Shown: positions 1 to 7,043, numbered from the stretch's first letter. The stretch is DNA of 15,518 bases from Bacillota bacterium (GCA_023409755.1 JAEYRA010000040.1:1-15518), one strand, 5' to 3'. Notes: generated from the sequence alone by a model not told the origin. Numbers and translations are program-made.

Positions 1-85
1 CCATGGCGTAGGAGATGAAGCTCTTCTTCATCTCCTCCTCCAGGTTGATCGGGATCACTTTGCTGTTCTTGATGTCGAAGTCCAT
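1..85 (-). CDS. gyrA: DNA gyrase subunit A, N-terminal fragment (runs off left edge)
   Basis: Only the first 28 codons are present. They read MDFDIKNSKVIPINLEEEMK followed by KSFISYAM, the characteristic GyrA opening in which a short variable tail leads into the conserved EEEMKKSxxxYAM segment before the breakage-reunion domain. The start is the ATG at 85-83, preceded by a good ribosome binding site (AAGGAG, about 6 nt upstream). GyrA forms the A2B2 gyrase with GyrB and introduces negative supercoils using ATP. Here gyrA is in the same orientation as gyrB but separated from it by several accessory genes, whereas the two are usually adjacent in Bacillota. The catalytic tyrosine lies outside the window. 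Identification is confident despite the short length. Confidence 0.9.
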   Translation of the reverse strand, partial: MDFDIKNSKVIPINLEEEMKKSFISYAM

Positions 86-130
86 GGTCGCTCCTTCATA
101 TCAGTTGCCCAGGTACCGTTGCTTGCATCG

Positions 131-931
131 TCACCCAGACGTGGTGTCAGATTCAATGGGCGGGGGCGTGTCCCCCGCCGGTTGGGGCACGGGCCGCAGG
201 CGGCTCATCGCCCGCAAGTCTTGCCGCAAGGCATCGAGGGCGGCTCGCAGCTCGGCTGCGCCGATGGGGCGGGTGGGTTCGGCCAGCTGCCAGGTGGAGG
301 CGAAGTGCCAGCCGTCGGGGGCGGGCCAGAAGCGGAAGGCAGGTGTTTCTGTGGGGTCACCATCCATTTGCGCGCTGCCAAGCTCTTCAATGCCACCATC
401 GGCTTGCCACTTACTTGCCTGAGACAGGAAGCCCAACACCGAAAAATACGGTCGATCAAATAGGCATTTGCCATCCAGTTCCACCTGTAACCGGCCAAGA
501 GTCTTCCAGAACAGAGACCCATCAGGGTCACGCTGCTCCAGTGCCACCAGCAACGGCAGCACCCGGTCGGGTTGGAAGCGAAACCGCAGCGCATCTTCAT
601 TGGGCGCAGGTAGTTCGTCACCCTCCGCGCCGCTGTCTTGGGTTGCCAGCAAGGCGCATTCCTCGCCACCGTCCCCTCGCTTGCCGCGCAGCAGCGCCTC
701 GTCCAAATCCAGTCTGGTGCGGATGAGGACGGCCACCACGGCCCACAGACCCACGGCCAGCCCCAATAGGGCCAGACACAGCCGCAACACCGGAATCCTC
801 ACTGCCAAGGCCGCAATGCCGCACACCAACACGATGATTAACAGCCAGGGCAGCGTTCGGCGCAGCCATCGGCGGTGGTGCTCCTGCCGCTCCCATTTGT
901 CCCAAAGCTCTTCGATCAGCCGCTCGGGCAT
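131..931 (-). CDS. Membrane-anchored protein of unknown function, paralog B of a tandem pair
   Basis: A 266-residue protein that I do not recognise. The ATG at 931 is preferred over the longer open frame because GGGAGGTGAGG lies just upstream. It starts with a charged amphipathic stretch (PERLIEELWDKWERQ), then two hydrophobic helices (about residues 27-44 and 48-69), then a soluble domain of about 190 residues. That domain contains the phrases LRFRF, QVELDGKCLFD, VLGFLSQASKW and, near the C-terminus, APDGWHFASTWQLAE and RPIGAAELRAALDALRQD. The same order and phrases occur in the gene just upstream (937-1767), so the two are paralogs. It begins 5 nt after that gene's stop, implying translational coupling, and ends 45 nt before gyrA. 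The last third is nearly identical to its paralog at DNA level. Function is unknown; a peripheral membrane or immunity-like role would be guesswork. Confidence 0.75.
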   Translation of the reverse strand: MPERLIEELWDKWERQEHHRRWLRRTLPWLLIIVLVCGIAALAVRIPVLRLCLALLGLAVGLWAVVAVLIRTRLDLDEALLRGKRGDGGEECALLATQDSGAEGDELPAPNEDALRFRFQPDRVLPLLVALEQRDPDGSLFWKTLGRLQVELDGKCLFDRPYFSVLGFLSQASKWQADGGIEELGSAQMDGDPTETPAFRFWPAPDGWHFASTWQLAEPTRPIGAAELRAALDALRQDLRAMSRLRPVPQPAGDTPPPIESDTTSG

Positions 932-936
932 CGTCC

Positions 937-1767
937 TCACCTCCCCTCTTCCGTGTTCGATTTGGCGGGCCGCAGGCGGCTCATCGCCCGCAAGTCTTGC
1001 CGCAAGGCATCGAGGGCGGCTCGCAACTCCGCTGCGCCGATGGGGCGTTGGGCTTCTGCCAGCTGCCAGGTGGAGGCGAAGTGCCAGCCGTCGGGCGCGG
1101 CGCGGAAATGGAGGATGGGATTGTCGTCGTCCATCATTTCTCCGCTTCCATACCAAAGGTCACTGGTTGCGCCGGCTTCCTTCCAATCGTTGACCACCTG
1201 GAGGAATTCCACCACCCAAAACCCAGTCTCATCAAACAAGAGACATCCATCCAGTTCCACCTGGAACCGGCCTTCCACCTCCACTAGATTCCACGGGCGC
1301 GGGCTGCGAAGAGCTAACAGCCAACGAAGCGATCTTCCGTTCTCCGTCTCGAACCGGAACCGCAAAGCCCCCTGGGCCGGTATGGCGGCATTCTCGCCCT
1401 GTGGCCCCAGTTGACCAACGGAGTCGGGTTTGGGCAGACTCCACTGGGTAAAGCGCTCCACGTAATCGAAGACACTGAGTAACTCAAACCAAGTGTAAAA
1501 GCCGATGACACTGGTGCTAAGCCACAGCAGAACGGTGCCCACCAGGCAGGGAATTGCCACCAGCGCCCGCATACGGCCATCTATCCAAAGCTCCGCCACG
1601 CCCACACTCATGAGCATTGCCGTAATAAATAGGACGATGGTCCAGACAATCGGCACGATTGGAATCATGAGCCAGGCCCATTTACTCTGGCGGCGCAGGG
1701 TCGCCAAGATCTCGCCGGGCGACTGCCCTTGCAGGCTGGAGGGCGTGCGCCTCTTTCTCCCTCTCAT
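937..1767 (-). CDS. Membrane-anchored protein of unknown function, paralog A of a tandem pair
   Basis: A 276-residue protein of unrecognised family. It has a basic N-terminus (MRGRKRRTP), two predicted membrane helices (about residues 30-58 and 69-96), and a cytoplasmic or exposed domain with LRFRF, QVELDGCLLFD, VVEFLQVVNDW, APDGWHFASTWQLAE and RPIGAAELRAALDALRQD. These phrases match the downstream paralog at 131-931 in the same order. The ATG at 1767 has no convincing ribosome binding site of its own. Its ATGA overlaps the stop of a 13-codon open frame that does have one (1764-1805), so translation may be coupled to that leader. A later internal start cannot be excluded. The pair sits between gyrB and gyrA in the same orientation. 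No catalytic motif is visible. Confidence 0.7.
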   Translation of the reverse strand: MRGRKRRTPSSLQGQSPGEILATLRRQSKWAWLMIPIVPIVWTIVLFITAMLMSVGVAELWIDGRMRALVAIPCLVGTVLLWLSTSVIGFYTWFELLSVFDYVERFTQWSLPKPDSVGQLGPQGENAAIPAQGALRFRFETENGRSLRWLLALRSPRPWNLVEVEGRFQVELDGCLLFDETGFWVVEFLQVVNDWKEAGATSDLWYGSGEMMDDDNPILHFRAAPDGWHFASTWQLAEAQRPIGAAELRAALDALRQDLRAMSRLRPAKSNTEEGR

Positions 1768-1805
1768 AGCCCTGAGGGGCGAGTGGTCGAGTGTCTCACG
1801 TTCAT
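1764..1805 (-). CDS. Possible 13-residue leader peptide coupled to the gene at 937-1767
   Basis: The open frame reads MNVRHSTTRPSGL and ends in TGA. Its ATG follows GGAAGGAAGCGACC, a good ribosome binding site spaced much like the one of gyrA. The TGA overlaps the ATG of the next gene as ATGA, the typical arrangement for termination-reinitiation. The downstream gene lacks its own ribosome binding site, which makes a coupling role plausible. Alternatively it is a remnant of an older start that has shifted frame. No attenuator hairpin is evident. Seen directly: start, ribosome binding site and overlap. Inference: translation. Confidence 0.3.
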   Translation of the reverse strand: MNVRHSTTRPSGL

Positions 1806-1849
1806 GGTCGCTTCCTTCCCGGCATCCGCCCGCGCCTTGCCGGCGGAAC

Positions 1850-2380
1850 TCATCGGTAGTCTTCCTTCAGCAGGGCGTAGCACAGGCGGTCATACCGCCG
1901 GCCATTGAGATAGACCGCCTTGCGCTCCCGGCCCTCCAGCAGGAAGCCGGCCTTCTCCAGCGAGCGCTGGGCTGCAACGTTGTGCTCCAGGGTGGCGGCG
2001 GTGATGCGCTCCAGCCCCATGCGGCAGAACCCATGCTCCAGCATCAGCCGGAGGGCTTGGCCGCCGTATCCTTTGCCGCGGTGCTACAACCGGGAGAACC
2101 CCATGCCCACCGAGCAACAGCGGTTGGTGCGGTTGATGTCCTGCAGGGCCACGTCGCCGATGGGTGTGCCATCCGGTAGAAAGATGCCCAGCCGCACGTT
2201 CTCTTTGTTCTGCTTCTTCTGGATGTCGGCAAACCACTCCAGCGCGGCTTCCTCGGAAAGGCCGATGTTGAGTTCCTCACAGGGATTGGCGAAGTCATAC
2301 TCGGTGTCGCGCCAAAGCCGCTTGCAATCCTCCCGCTCCAGCGCCGCGAGGTAGATGTCCTTGCCCAGCAGTTTGAGCAT
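1850..2380 (-). pseudogene. GNAT acetyltransferase (RimJ/RimL-like) interrupted by an in-frame TAG
   Basis: The frame from ATG 2380 to the TGA at 1850-1852 encodes 176 codons in one phase, with a single amber codon at 2084-2086 (codon 99). The start is set by AGGAGGAAGCG immediately upstream. The first half (LKLLGKDIYLAALEREDCKR, later PIGDVALQDI) is the usual RimJ/RimL-type N-terminus. Directly after the TAG comes HRGKGYGGQALRLML, the acetyl-CoA pyrophosphate-binding loop R-x-K-G-x-G, then ERITAATLEHNVAAQRSLEK and AGFLLEG, hallmark late GNAT motifs. The stop therefore cuts off the cofactor site. Because the rest is intact, the mutation is recent, or it is a base-calling error, or the codon is read through. 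Relatives acetylate protein N-termini or small amines; the substrate here cannot be told. It starts 51 nt after the small membrane gene in the gyrB-gyrA cluster. Confidence 0.8.
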
Positions 2381-2431
2381 CGCTTCCTCCTGTCTGTCCC
2401 CGTCAGGCGGGCGGGTGTTTCCTGACACGCT

Positions 2432-2722
2432 TCATTCTCCCCATTCCCGCCGAGCGCGCCGCGCCGTCCGCCACTGGCAAACGGCAAGAACCACCGTGGC
2501 CGCCAACAGCGCCCCCGCCGCGACGGCCAGCGCCAGCCGACCCGCCGATGAGGCGATCTGCCCCCGTACCAACAGGGCCGCAGCCGCCAGAACGGGAAGT
2601 AAAATCACTGCCAGCCACCGGCGAAACAGAGCACGCCTCTGGCGTGCGAAGAACGCGATCTCCTCCGCCGTCGGAAGTTCCTCCTCCGTCACGCCGCGCT
2701 CCGCCGCCCCCTCTCCGCTCAC
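2432..2722 (-). CDS. Small two-helix membrane protein downstream of gyrB
   Basis: A 96-residue protein starting with GTG at 2722-2720, which overlaps the gyrB stop as GTGA, so it is almost certainly translated by coupling. The N-terminal 35 residues are charged (EEELPTAEEIAFFARQRRAL). Two hydrophobic segments follow (about residues 37-53 and 62-82: LAVILLPVLAAAALLV and LALAVAAGALLAATVVLAV), then a short basic tail ending RRARREWGE. The topology suggests both termini are cytoplasmic. I recognise no family. The position directly behind gyrB suggests co-expression rather than a proven role in DNA topology. The open frame and overlap are seen directly; function is unknown. Confidence 0.65.
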   Translation of the reverse strand: MSGEGAAERGVTEEELPTAEEIAFFARQRRALFRRWLAVILLPVLAAAALLVRGQIASSAGRLALAVAAGALLAATVVLAVCQWRTARRARREWGE

Positions 2723-4644
2723 ACGTCGAGGTTGGCCACCAGCCGGGCGTTCTCCTCAATGAACTCGCGTCGGGGCTCGACCTGGTCGCCCATCAGGAGC
2801 GACATGATCTCGTCAGCAGCGATGGCGTCCTCCACGCTTACGCGTAGCATCGTGCGGGTCGCCGGGTTCATCGTCGTCTCCCACAGCTGGTCGGCGTTCA
2901 TCTCGCCCAGGCCTTTGTAGCGCTGGATGGCGATGCCGTCGCGGCCGATCTCATTCAAAAGCGCTTCCAGCTCGGCGTCGGTGTAGACATAGCGTTCCTT
3001 CTTGTTCTTCACGACCTTGTAGAGCGGCGGCATGGCGATGTAGACATGCCCTTCCTCAATGAGGGGGCGCATGTAGCGGTAGAAGAACGTCAGCAGCAGC
3101 GTGCGGATGTGGCTGCCGTCCACGTCGGCGTCTGTCATGCACACGATGTGGTGGTAGCGCAGGCGTGACAGGTCGCACTGATCGTGGGAGCCGCAGCCGA
3201 AGGCCGTGATCATCGAGCGGATTTCCTCGTTGGTCAGCGCCCGGTCAAGGCGGGTCTTCTCCACGTTCAGGATTTTGCCGCGCAGCGGCAGAATGGCCTG
3301 GATGCGCCGGTCACGGCCCATCTTGGCCGTGCCGCCGGCGCTGTCGCCCTCCACCAGGTAGATCTCGCACTGGGTGGGGTCCTTTTCAGAGCAGTCTGCC
3401 AGCTTGCCGGGCAGCGCCGTGGAGTCAAGCACCGTCTTGCGGCGGGTCTGCTCGCGGGCGCGGCGGGCAGCCTCCCGCGCGGCGCTGGCCTGGATGCACT
3501 TGCCCACCATGATCTTGCTCTCGGCGGGGTGTTCCTCCAGGAAGGTGGCCAGGGCATCGCCCACGGCCCCCTCCACAAAGGAGCGGATGTAGGAGTTGCC
3601 GAGTTTGGCCTTGGTCTGGCCTTCAAACTGCGGCTCGGGCATACGCACGCTCACGATGGCCGTCAGGCCCTCGCGCACGTCCTCGCCCGAGAGGTTCTCG
3701 TCCTTTTCCTTCAGGAACCCGAAGCGGCGGGCGTAGGCGTTCAATGCCCGGGTGAGCGCCGAACGGAAGCCCATGAGGTGGGTGCCGCCCTCGGGGTTGG
3801 GGATGTTGTTGGTGAAGGCGAACACCGCCTCGGCATAGCCGTCGGTGTACTGCATGGCGACCTCGACGGAGGTGCCGTCGCGGTTGGCCGTGAGGTAGAT
3901 GGGTTCCTCGGTGATGACGGTCTTGGCGCGGTTGAGGTGCTTGACGAAGTGGCGCACGCCGCCTTCGTAATGGAACTCACGGCTCTGCTCCTGCCCCTCT
4001 CGCCGGTCGCTGAGCACAATGCGCACGCCGGAGTTTAAAAAAGCGATCTCCCGCAGGCGGTTCTTCAGGGTTTCAAAGACGAAGTCGGTCGTCTCAAAGA
4101 TTTCACTGTTGGGGAGGAACGTGATCGAGGTGCCGGTGTCCTCACAGGTGCCGATGACCTCCAGATCGGTCACGGGCTTGCCGTTCTCGTAGCGTTGGCG
4201 GTGGATTTTGCCGTCCTGGCGCACCTCCACGGTGAGCCACTGGGCCAGGCCGTTCACGACCGAAAGGCCCACGCCGTGCAGGCCGCCGGAGACCTTGTAG
4301 CCGCTGCCGCCAAACTTGCCGCCGGCGTGCAGCACCGTCAGGCACACCTCCACGGCAGGGCGGCCCATCTTGTGATGGATGCCGCAGGGAATGCCGCGGC
4401 CGTTGTCGGTCTCGGTCAGGGATCCGTCGGCGTTGATGGTAACCGAGACGGTGTCGCAGTAGCCGCCCATCGCCTCGTCCATGGAGTTGTCCACCAACTC
4501 GTAAACCAGATGGTGCAGGCCGCGGGTGTCGGTGGAGCCGATGTACATGCCCGGGCGTTTGCGGACGGCCTCCAGGCCCTCCAGCACCTCAATCTGGGTT
4601 TCGTCATAGGTATTGGGTTGGGTGGGTTGCATGTTTTCAGCCAT
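2719..4644 (-). CDS. gyrB: DNA gyrase subunit B
   Basis: A 641-residue GyrB, a normal length for Bacillota. The ATG at 4644 is chosen because AGGAAAGG lies upstream and the protein then begins MAENMQPTQPNTYDETQIEV, as expected. The longer open frame adds low-complexity residues that overlap remB. The GHKL ATPase domain shows ELVDNSMDEA (catalytic Glu49 and Asn53), DNGRGIP (Asp80) and GGLHGVGLSVVN. The TOPRIM domain shows VEGDSAGG (Glu432), PLRGKILNVEK and DADVDGSH (505-510) for magnesium binding. QRYKGLGEMN near the C-terminus contacts GyrA and DNA. It supplies ATP-driven strand passage to gyrase. Its start overlaps the remB stop by 8 nt, and its stop overlaps the next gene by 4 nt, so it lies within a tightly packed leftward operon next to the origin. 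Confidence 0.97.
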   Translation of the reverse strand: MAENMQPTQPNTYDETQIEVLEGLEAVRKRPGMYIGSTDTRGLHHLVYELVDNSMDEAMGGYCDTVSVTINADGSLTETDNGRGIPCGIHHKMGRPAVEVCLTVLHAGGKFGGSGYKVSGGLHGVGLSVVNGLAQWLTVEVRQDGKIHRQRYENGKPVTDLEVIGTCEDTGTSITFLPNSEIFETTDFVFETLKNRLREIAFLNSGVRIVLSDRREGQEQSREFHYEGGVRHFVKHLNRAKTVITEEPIYLTANRDGTSVEVAMQYTDGYAEAVFAFTNNIPNPEGGTHLMGFRSALTRALNAYARRFGFLKEKDENLSGEDVREGLTAIVSVRMPEPQFEGQTKAKLGNSYIRSFVEGAVGDALATFLEEHPAESKIMVGKCIQASAAREAARRAREQTRRKTVLDSTALPGKLADCSEKDPTQCEIYLVEGDSAGGTAKMGRDRRIQAILPLRGKILNVEKTRLDRALTNEEIRSMITAFGCGSHDQCDLSRLRYHHIVCMTDADVDGSHIRTLLLTFFYRYMRPLIEEGHVYIAMPPLYKVVKNKKERYVYTDAELEALLNEIGRDGIAIQRYKGLGEMNADQLWETTMNPATRTMLRVSVEDAIAADEIMSLLMGDQVEPRREFIEENARLVANLDV

Positions 4645-4942
4645 TGTTTCTGCCTTTCCTGGTGTTTCGGGCGGCGGCCGCCTCTGCGGCGGCATTGGCC
4701 GCCAAGCGCCCCTTGAGCGCAGAAGAGGAGATGGGGGAGAGCACAAGCCGCGTGCCGCTGGGGGAATCAAGAAGGATGAGGGACCGTACCGGCCCGTCAT
4801 CGACCCGCTCCAGCAGGTTCTGTGTGCGTGCTTGCTGCAGCAGGCGCTTCACGCAGCGGCTGCCGCCCACCGAGCCGTAGTCAAGGATGGCGATGATCCG
4901 GCGCGAATTGGCGGCCCAGTCGCCACCCAGGTGTAAGAGCAT
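4637..4942 (-). CDS. remB: RemB-like DUF370 protein, first gene of the gyrB operon
   Basis: A 101-residue protein beginning MLLHLGGDWAANSRRIIAIL, closely matching the DUF370/RemB pattern (hydrophobic-LHLG, then I-I-A/G-I-hDh), with the family's ending LVLSPISSSALKGRL. In Bacillus the homologous yaaB/remB sits just before gyrB, and here too it overlaps the gyrB start by 8 nt. The ATG at 4942 is preceded by AAGGGG; a GTG eight codons upstream is less well placed. RemA/RemB proteins are small DNA-binding or matrix-regulatory factors; RemB's exact role is poorly known. The alanine- and arginine-rich tail after residue 82 is longer than usual and may be unstructured. It is the first gene left of the likely oriC and probably heads the remB-gyrB transcript. 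Confidence 0.85.
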   Translation of the reverse strand: MLLHLGGDWAANSRRIIAILDYGSVGGSRCVKRLLQQARTQNLLERVDDGPVRSLILLDSPSGTRLVLSPISSSALKGRLAANAAAEAAAARNTRKGRNNG

Positions 4943-5180
4943 AGTGTCGTTCCCCTTCTGGGCCACGGCTGGAGTATTGCCGCACTTTGCCGCTTTCAGC
5001 CCCTTTATATATTATATAATAGATTGAGAGCTAATAAAAGGCCCAAAGCCCCAAAATGCCCGGCCCCGCACTCTTAGGTGTTTGATATTTGTTCTCTTTT
5101 GTGCGTTTTTTCTAGTGTTCCTCCCCTCTGCCCGCCCCCCTGCCTGCCCGGAGCGCAATATCTTGTGTTGCCAATATAAG

Positions 5181-5189
5181 TTATCCACA
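5181..5189 (+). promoter_or_regulatory. DnaA box (exact TTATCCACA)
   Basis: TTATCCACA matches the DnaA consensus TTATNCACA perfectly and lies in the middle of the remB-dnaA gap. It forms an inverted pair with the box at 5216-5224. Confidence 0.85.
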
Positions 5190-5215
5190 AGTCGGGCCGT
5201 TTTGCCGCCGATCCC

Positions 5216-5224
5216 TGTGGATAA
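5216..5224 (-). promoter_or_regulatory. DnaA box (exact, reverse strand)
   Basis: TGTGGATAA is the exact reverse complement of TTATCCACA. It lies about 16 nt upstream of the proposed dnaA -35 element, so it may also serve autoregulation. Confidence 0.85.
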
Positions 5225-5239
5225 GTGCGGTTTCCCCAG

Positions 5240-5268
5240 TTGCATGTTGCCCCTGCATCTGGTAAAAT
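5240..5268 (+). promoter_or_regulatory. Likely dnaA promoter (extended -10)
   Basis: TTGCAT at 5240-5245 is separated by 17 nt from TAAAAT at 5263-5268, which is preceded by TGG (extended -10). The -35 is a weak match (3 of 6) but the -10 is good. The predicted leader is about 165 nt and carries two DnaA boxes, consistent with DnaA autorepression. Sequence match only. Confidence 0.5.
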
Positions 5269-5314
5269 GATCGTACTTTCGCGGGGGTAACGGCTTTTGT
5301 CCATTCACAAGGCC

Positions 5315-5323
5315 TGTGCATAG
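5315..5323 (-). promoter_or_regulatory. DnaA box, one mismatch
   Basis: TGTGCATAG is the reverse complement of CTATGCACA, one base away from TTATNCACA. It lies in the predicted dnaA leader. Confidence 0.5.
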
Positions 5324-5380
5324 CCCTGTGCGTCTTTGAGGGGAATTGACCGTAACCACAGGACGGAACGGGCGTGGGGT

Positions 5381-5389
5381 TGTGGATAA
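5381..5389 (-). promoter_or_regulatory. DnaA box (exact) upstream of the dnaA start
   Basis: TGTGGATAA, an exact reverse-strand DnaA box, sits 50 nt before the dnaA ATG. It could block elongation or translation-proximal expression when DnaA is abundant, besides acting in the origin. Confidence 0.8.
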
Positions 5390-5439
5390 CCGCGTTTGGG
5401 CCTGTGTGTTTCACGGCAGACAGGGGGAGAACCGACAAC

Positions 5440-6780
5440 ATGCTATCCGATGCGAGGAACCGGTCGCTGCCGGACCTTTGGTCTGCCGCCTGCGCCCTTT
5501 TGAAGGCGACGGTCAGCACCATCAGCTACAACACCTGGATCGCCAACCTTTCGGTGGTGCAGGAGGAGATGGAGGGCGACCAGCCCGTACTGGTGCTGGA
5601 GACGCCGACCCCCTTCAACCGGCAGTTCCTCGAAACCCGCTACACCGTGACCATTGCCGAGGCGCTGACCCAGGCCGGCGGCCGCACCTACGATGTGCGT
5701 TTCGTGGCCAAAGGCGACCTGCCCGCCACGCCCCAGGAGGCCCCGGCGGCAGCCTCCGGCGCGACCCCTTTGAACCCCCGCTATACCTTTGACACCTTCG
5801 TGGTGGGCAACAGCAACCGCTTTGCCCATGCCGCGTCCCTTGCCGTGGCCGAAGCCCCCGGCAAGAGCTATAACCCCCTGTTCCTCTATGGCGGCGTGGG
5901 CCTGGGCAAGACCCACCTGCTGCACGCCGTGGGCCACCACATCCAGGCCCAGCACCCCCATTTCAAGGTCATCTACATCACCATTGAGAGCTTCACCAAC
6001 GAATTCATCCGCTCCATCCAGATCAACGCCAACGACGCATTCCGCAATCGCTACCGCAACGTGGACGTGCTGATGATCGACGACATGCAGTTCATCGCCG
6101 GCAAGGAGCGCACCCAGGAGGAGTTCTTCCACACCTTCAACGCGTTGTTTGAGTCGCAAAAGCAGATCATCCTGTCCTCCGACAAGCCGCCGCGGCAGAT
6201 CGACATTGAAGACCGGCTGCGCTCGCGCTTTGAGTTCGGCCTCATCGCCGACGTGCAGGCGCCCGATCTCGAGACCCGCATTGCCATCCTGCAGAAGAAG
6301 GCCGAGAGCGAGGGCATCCGCGTGGAGCCCGACGTGCTGGAGTTCATTGCCCTGCGCAGTGAGAACAACATCCGCGAGCTGCAGGGCGCTCTCACCCGCG
6401 CCACGGCCTACGCCCGCGTCAGCCAGCGCGCGCTCGATCTCGACCTCGCCCGCGAGGCCCTGAAGGACTTGATCTCCGTCTCCAGCCAGCGCATGGCCAC
6501 GCCCGAGTCCATCATCGCCAAGGTGGTGGAGCGCTTTGGCGTAACCGACGAGGAGCTCAAAAGCAAGAACAAGCAGCGGCGCATCGCCGACGCCCGGCAG
6601 ATCGCCATGTATTTGATCCGCGAGATGACCGACCTGTCGCTGCCGCGCATCGGGGAAATCTTCAACCGCGACCACACCACGGTGCTGCACGGCTGGCGCA
6701 CCATCTCCAACAGCATGGCCGAGGACGCCGAGATCCGCGCGCTGCTGGCGGACATGCAGAAGGAACTCAACGGGCGATGA
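5440..6780 (+). CDS. dnaA: Chromosomal replication initiator DnaA
   Basis: A 446-residue DnaA of usual length. The ATG at 5440 follows GGGGGAGA; the upstream in-frame ATG at 5374 would swallow a DnaA box and lacks a ribosome binding site. Domain I (residues 1-80) contains LWSAACALLKATVSTISYNT. Domain II is a short alanine-proline linker around 95-113. Domain III has the AAA+ Walker A GGVGLGKT (151-158, Lys157) and Walker B VLMIDD (210-215) followed by MQFIAGKERTQEEFF. Domain IV ends with the DNA-binding signature DHTTVLHG (411-418). ATP-bound DnaA binds the boxes in the adjacent gap and opens the origin. Unusually, dnaA is not followed by dnaN: its stop is followed within about 70 nt by a strong terminator, so it is monocistronic here. 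Confidence 0.97.
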   Translation: MLSDARNRSLPDLWSAACALLKATVSTISYNTWIANLSVVQEEMEGDQPVLVLETPTPFNRQFLETRYTVTIAEALTQAGGRTYDVRFVAKGDLPATPQEAPAAASGATPLNPRYTFDTFVVGNSNRFAHAASLAVAEAPGKSYNPLFLYGGVGLGKTHLLHAVGHHIQAQHPHFKVIYITIESFTNEFIRSIQINANDAFRNRYRNVDVLMIDDMQFIAGKERTQEEFFHTFNALFESQKQIILSSDKPPRQIDIEDRLRSRFEFGLIADVQAPDLETRIAILQKKAESEGIRVEPDVLEFIALRSENNIRELQGALTRATAYARVSQRALDLDLAREALKDLISVSSQRMATPESIIAKVVERFGVTDEELKSKNKQRRIADARQIAMYLIREMTDLSLPRIGEIFNRDHTTVLHGWRTISNSMAEDAEIRALLADMQKELNGR

Positions 6781-6850
6781 CGCTTCGCTTTCGCGTCGGC
6801 CGCCTTCGGCGACCGCCGCGAGCAGGAGTGCTCGAAACGAGTGCGGCTTT

Positions 6851-6889
6851 GCCCCGCGACGTACACGCCGTCGCGGGGCTTCTTGTTTT
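6851..6889 (+). terminator. Rho-independent terminator of dnaA
   Basis: A perfect 10-bp GC-rich stem (GCCCCGCGAC at 6851-6860 with GTCGCGGGGC at 6870-6879), a 9-nt loop, and the T-rich tail TTCTTGTTTT. It lies 70 nt after the dnaA stop and ends dnaA transcription without a downstream dnaN. Confidence 0.85.
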
Positions 6890-6891
6890 CC

Positions 6892-7043
6892 GGCTCGTAC
6901 TGGGTTATACGCGGGAACGCCGCTCACGCGGGGAAGGTGCGCAGCTCGTTTTGCTGTTGTGTACCGCCCGCGGATGAACCGCTTGGGCGGTGTTCGTTTT
7001 ACCTGGCTCGTGCTGGGGTGCCGCAAAACGCCGCTGCGGCGTG
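6892..7043 (+). repeat. Two related hairpin-plus-linker units after dnaA
   Basis: After the dnaA terminator, GGCTCGTACTGGG (6892-6904) and, about 111-113 nt on, GGCTCGTGCTGGG (7005-7017) recur. Each follows a GC-rich hairpin with a T-rich tail: the terminator at 6851-6889, and a second hairpin at 6963-6991 (ACCGCCC with GGGCGGT, inner GCGG with CCGC) followed by GTTCGTTTT. Each is also followed by AACGCCGCT (6916-6924 and 7027-7035) flanked by short complementary arms that differ between units. The spacing makes this a tandem duplication of a small structured module. I do not recognise the family. No gene was found in the gap 6781-7144. Confidence 0.5.

Larger units (their letters stand above)
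4943..5439. other. oriC: Putative chromosomal replication origin (oriC) between remB and dnaA
   Basis: This 497-base noncoding stretch separates divergent remB-gyrB and dnaA. It contains two consensus-type DnaA boxes about 27 nt apart in opposite orientation (5181-5189, 5216-5224), a near-match (5315-5323), and another exact box just before dnaA (5381-5389). An AT-only core at 5004-5020 within 5004-5039 (CTTTATATATTATATAAT and onwards) is the best candidate DNA-unwinding element. It also contains TATAAT on both strands and may double as the -10 of the remB-gyrB promoter; no good -35 is visible for that promoter. A second T-rich patch lies at 5081-5114. Origin location next to dnaA, AT-rich DNA and clustered DnaA boxes is standard in bacteria. 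Function is inferred, not tested. Confidence 0.8.

Noticed and set aside
932..1156. N-terminal extension of the paralog B gene
   Set aside because: This segment overlaps the paralog A gene in another frame, is arginine- and proline-rich, and the ATG at 931 has a strong ribosome binding site.
3184..4038. A 284-codon open frame on the plus strand
   Set aside because: It is antisense to gyrB, whose catalytic motifs are all on the other strand.
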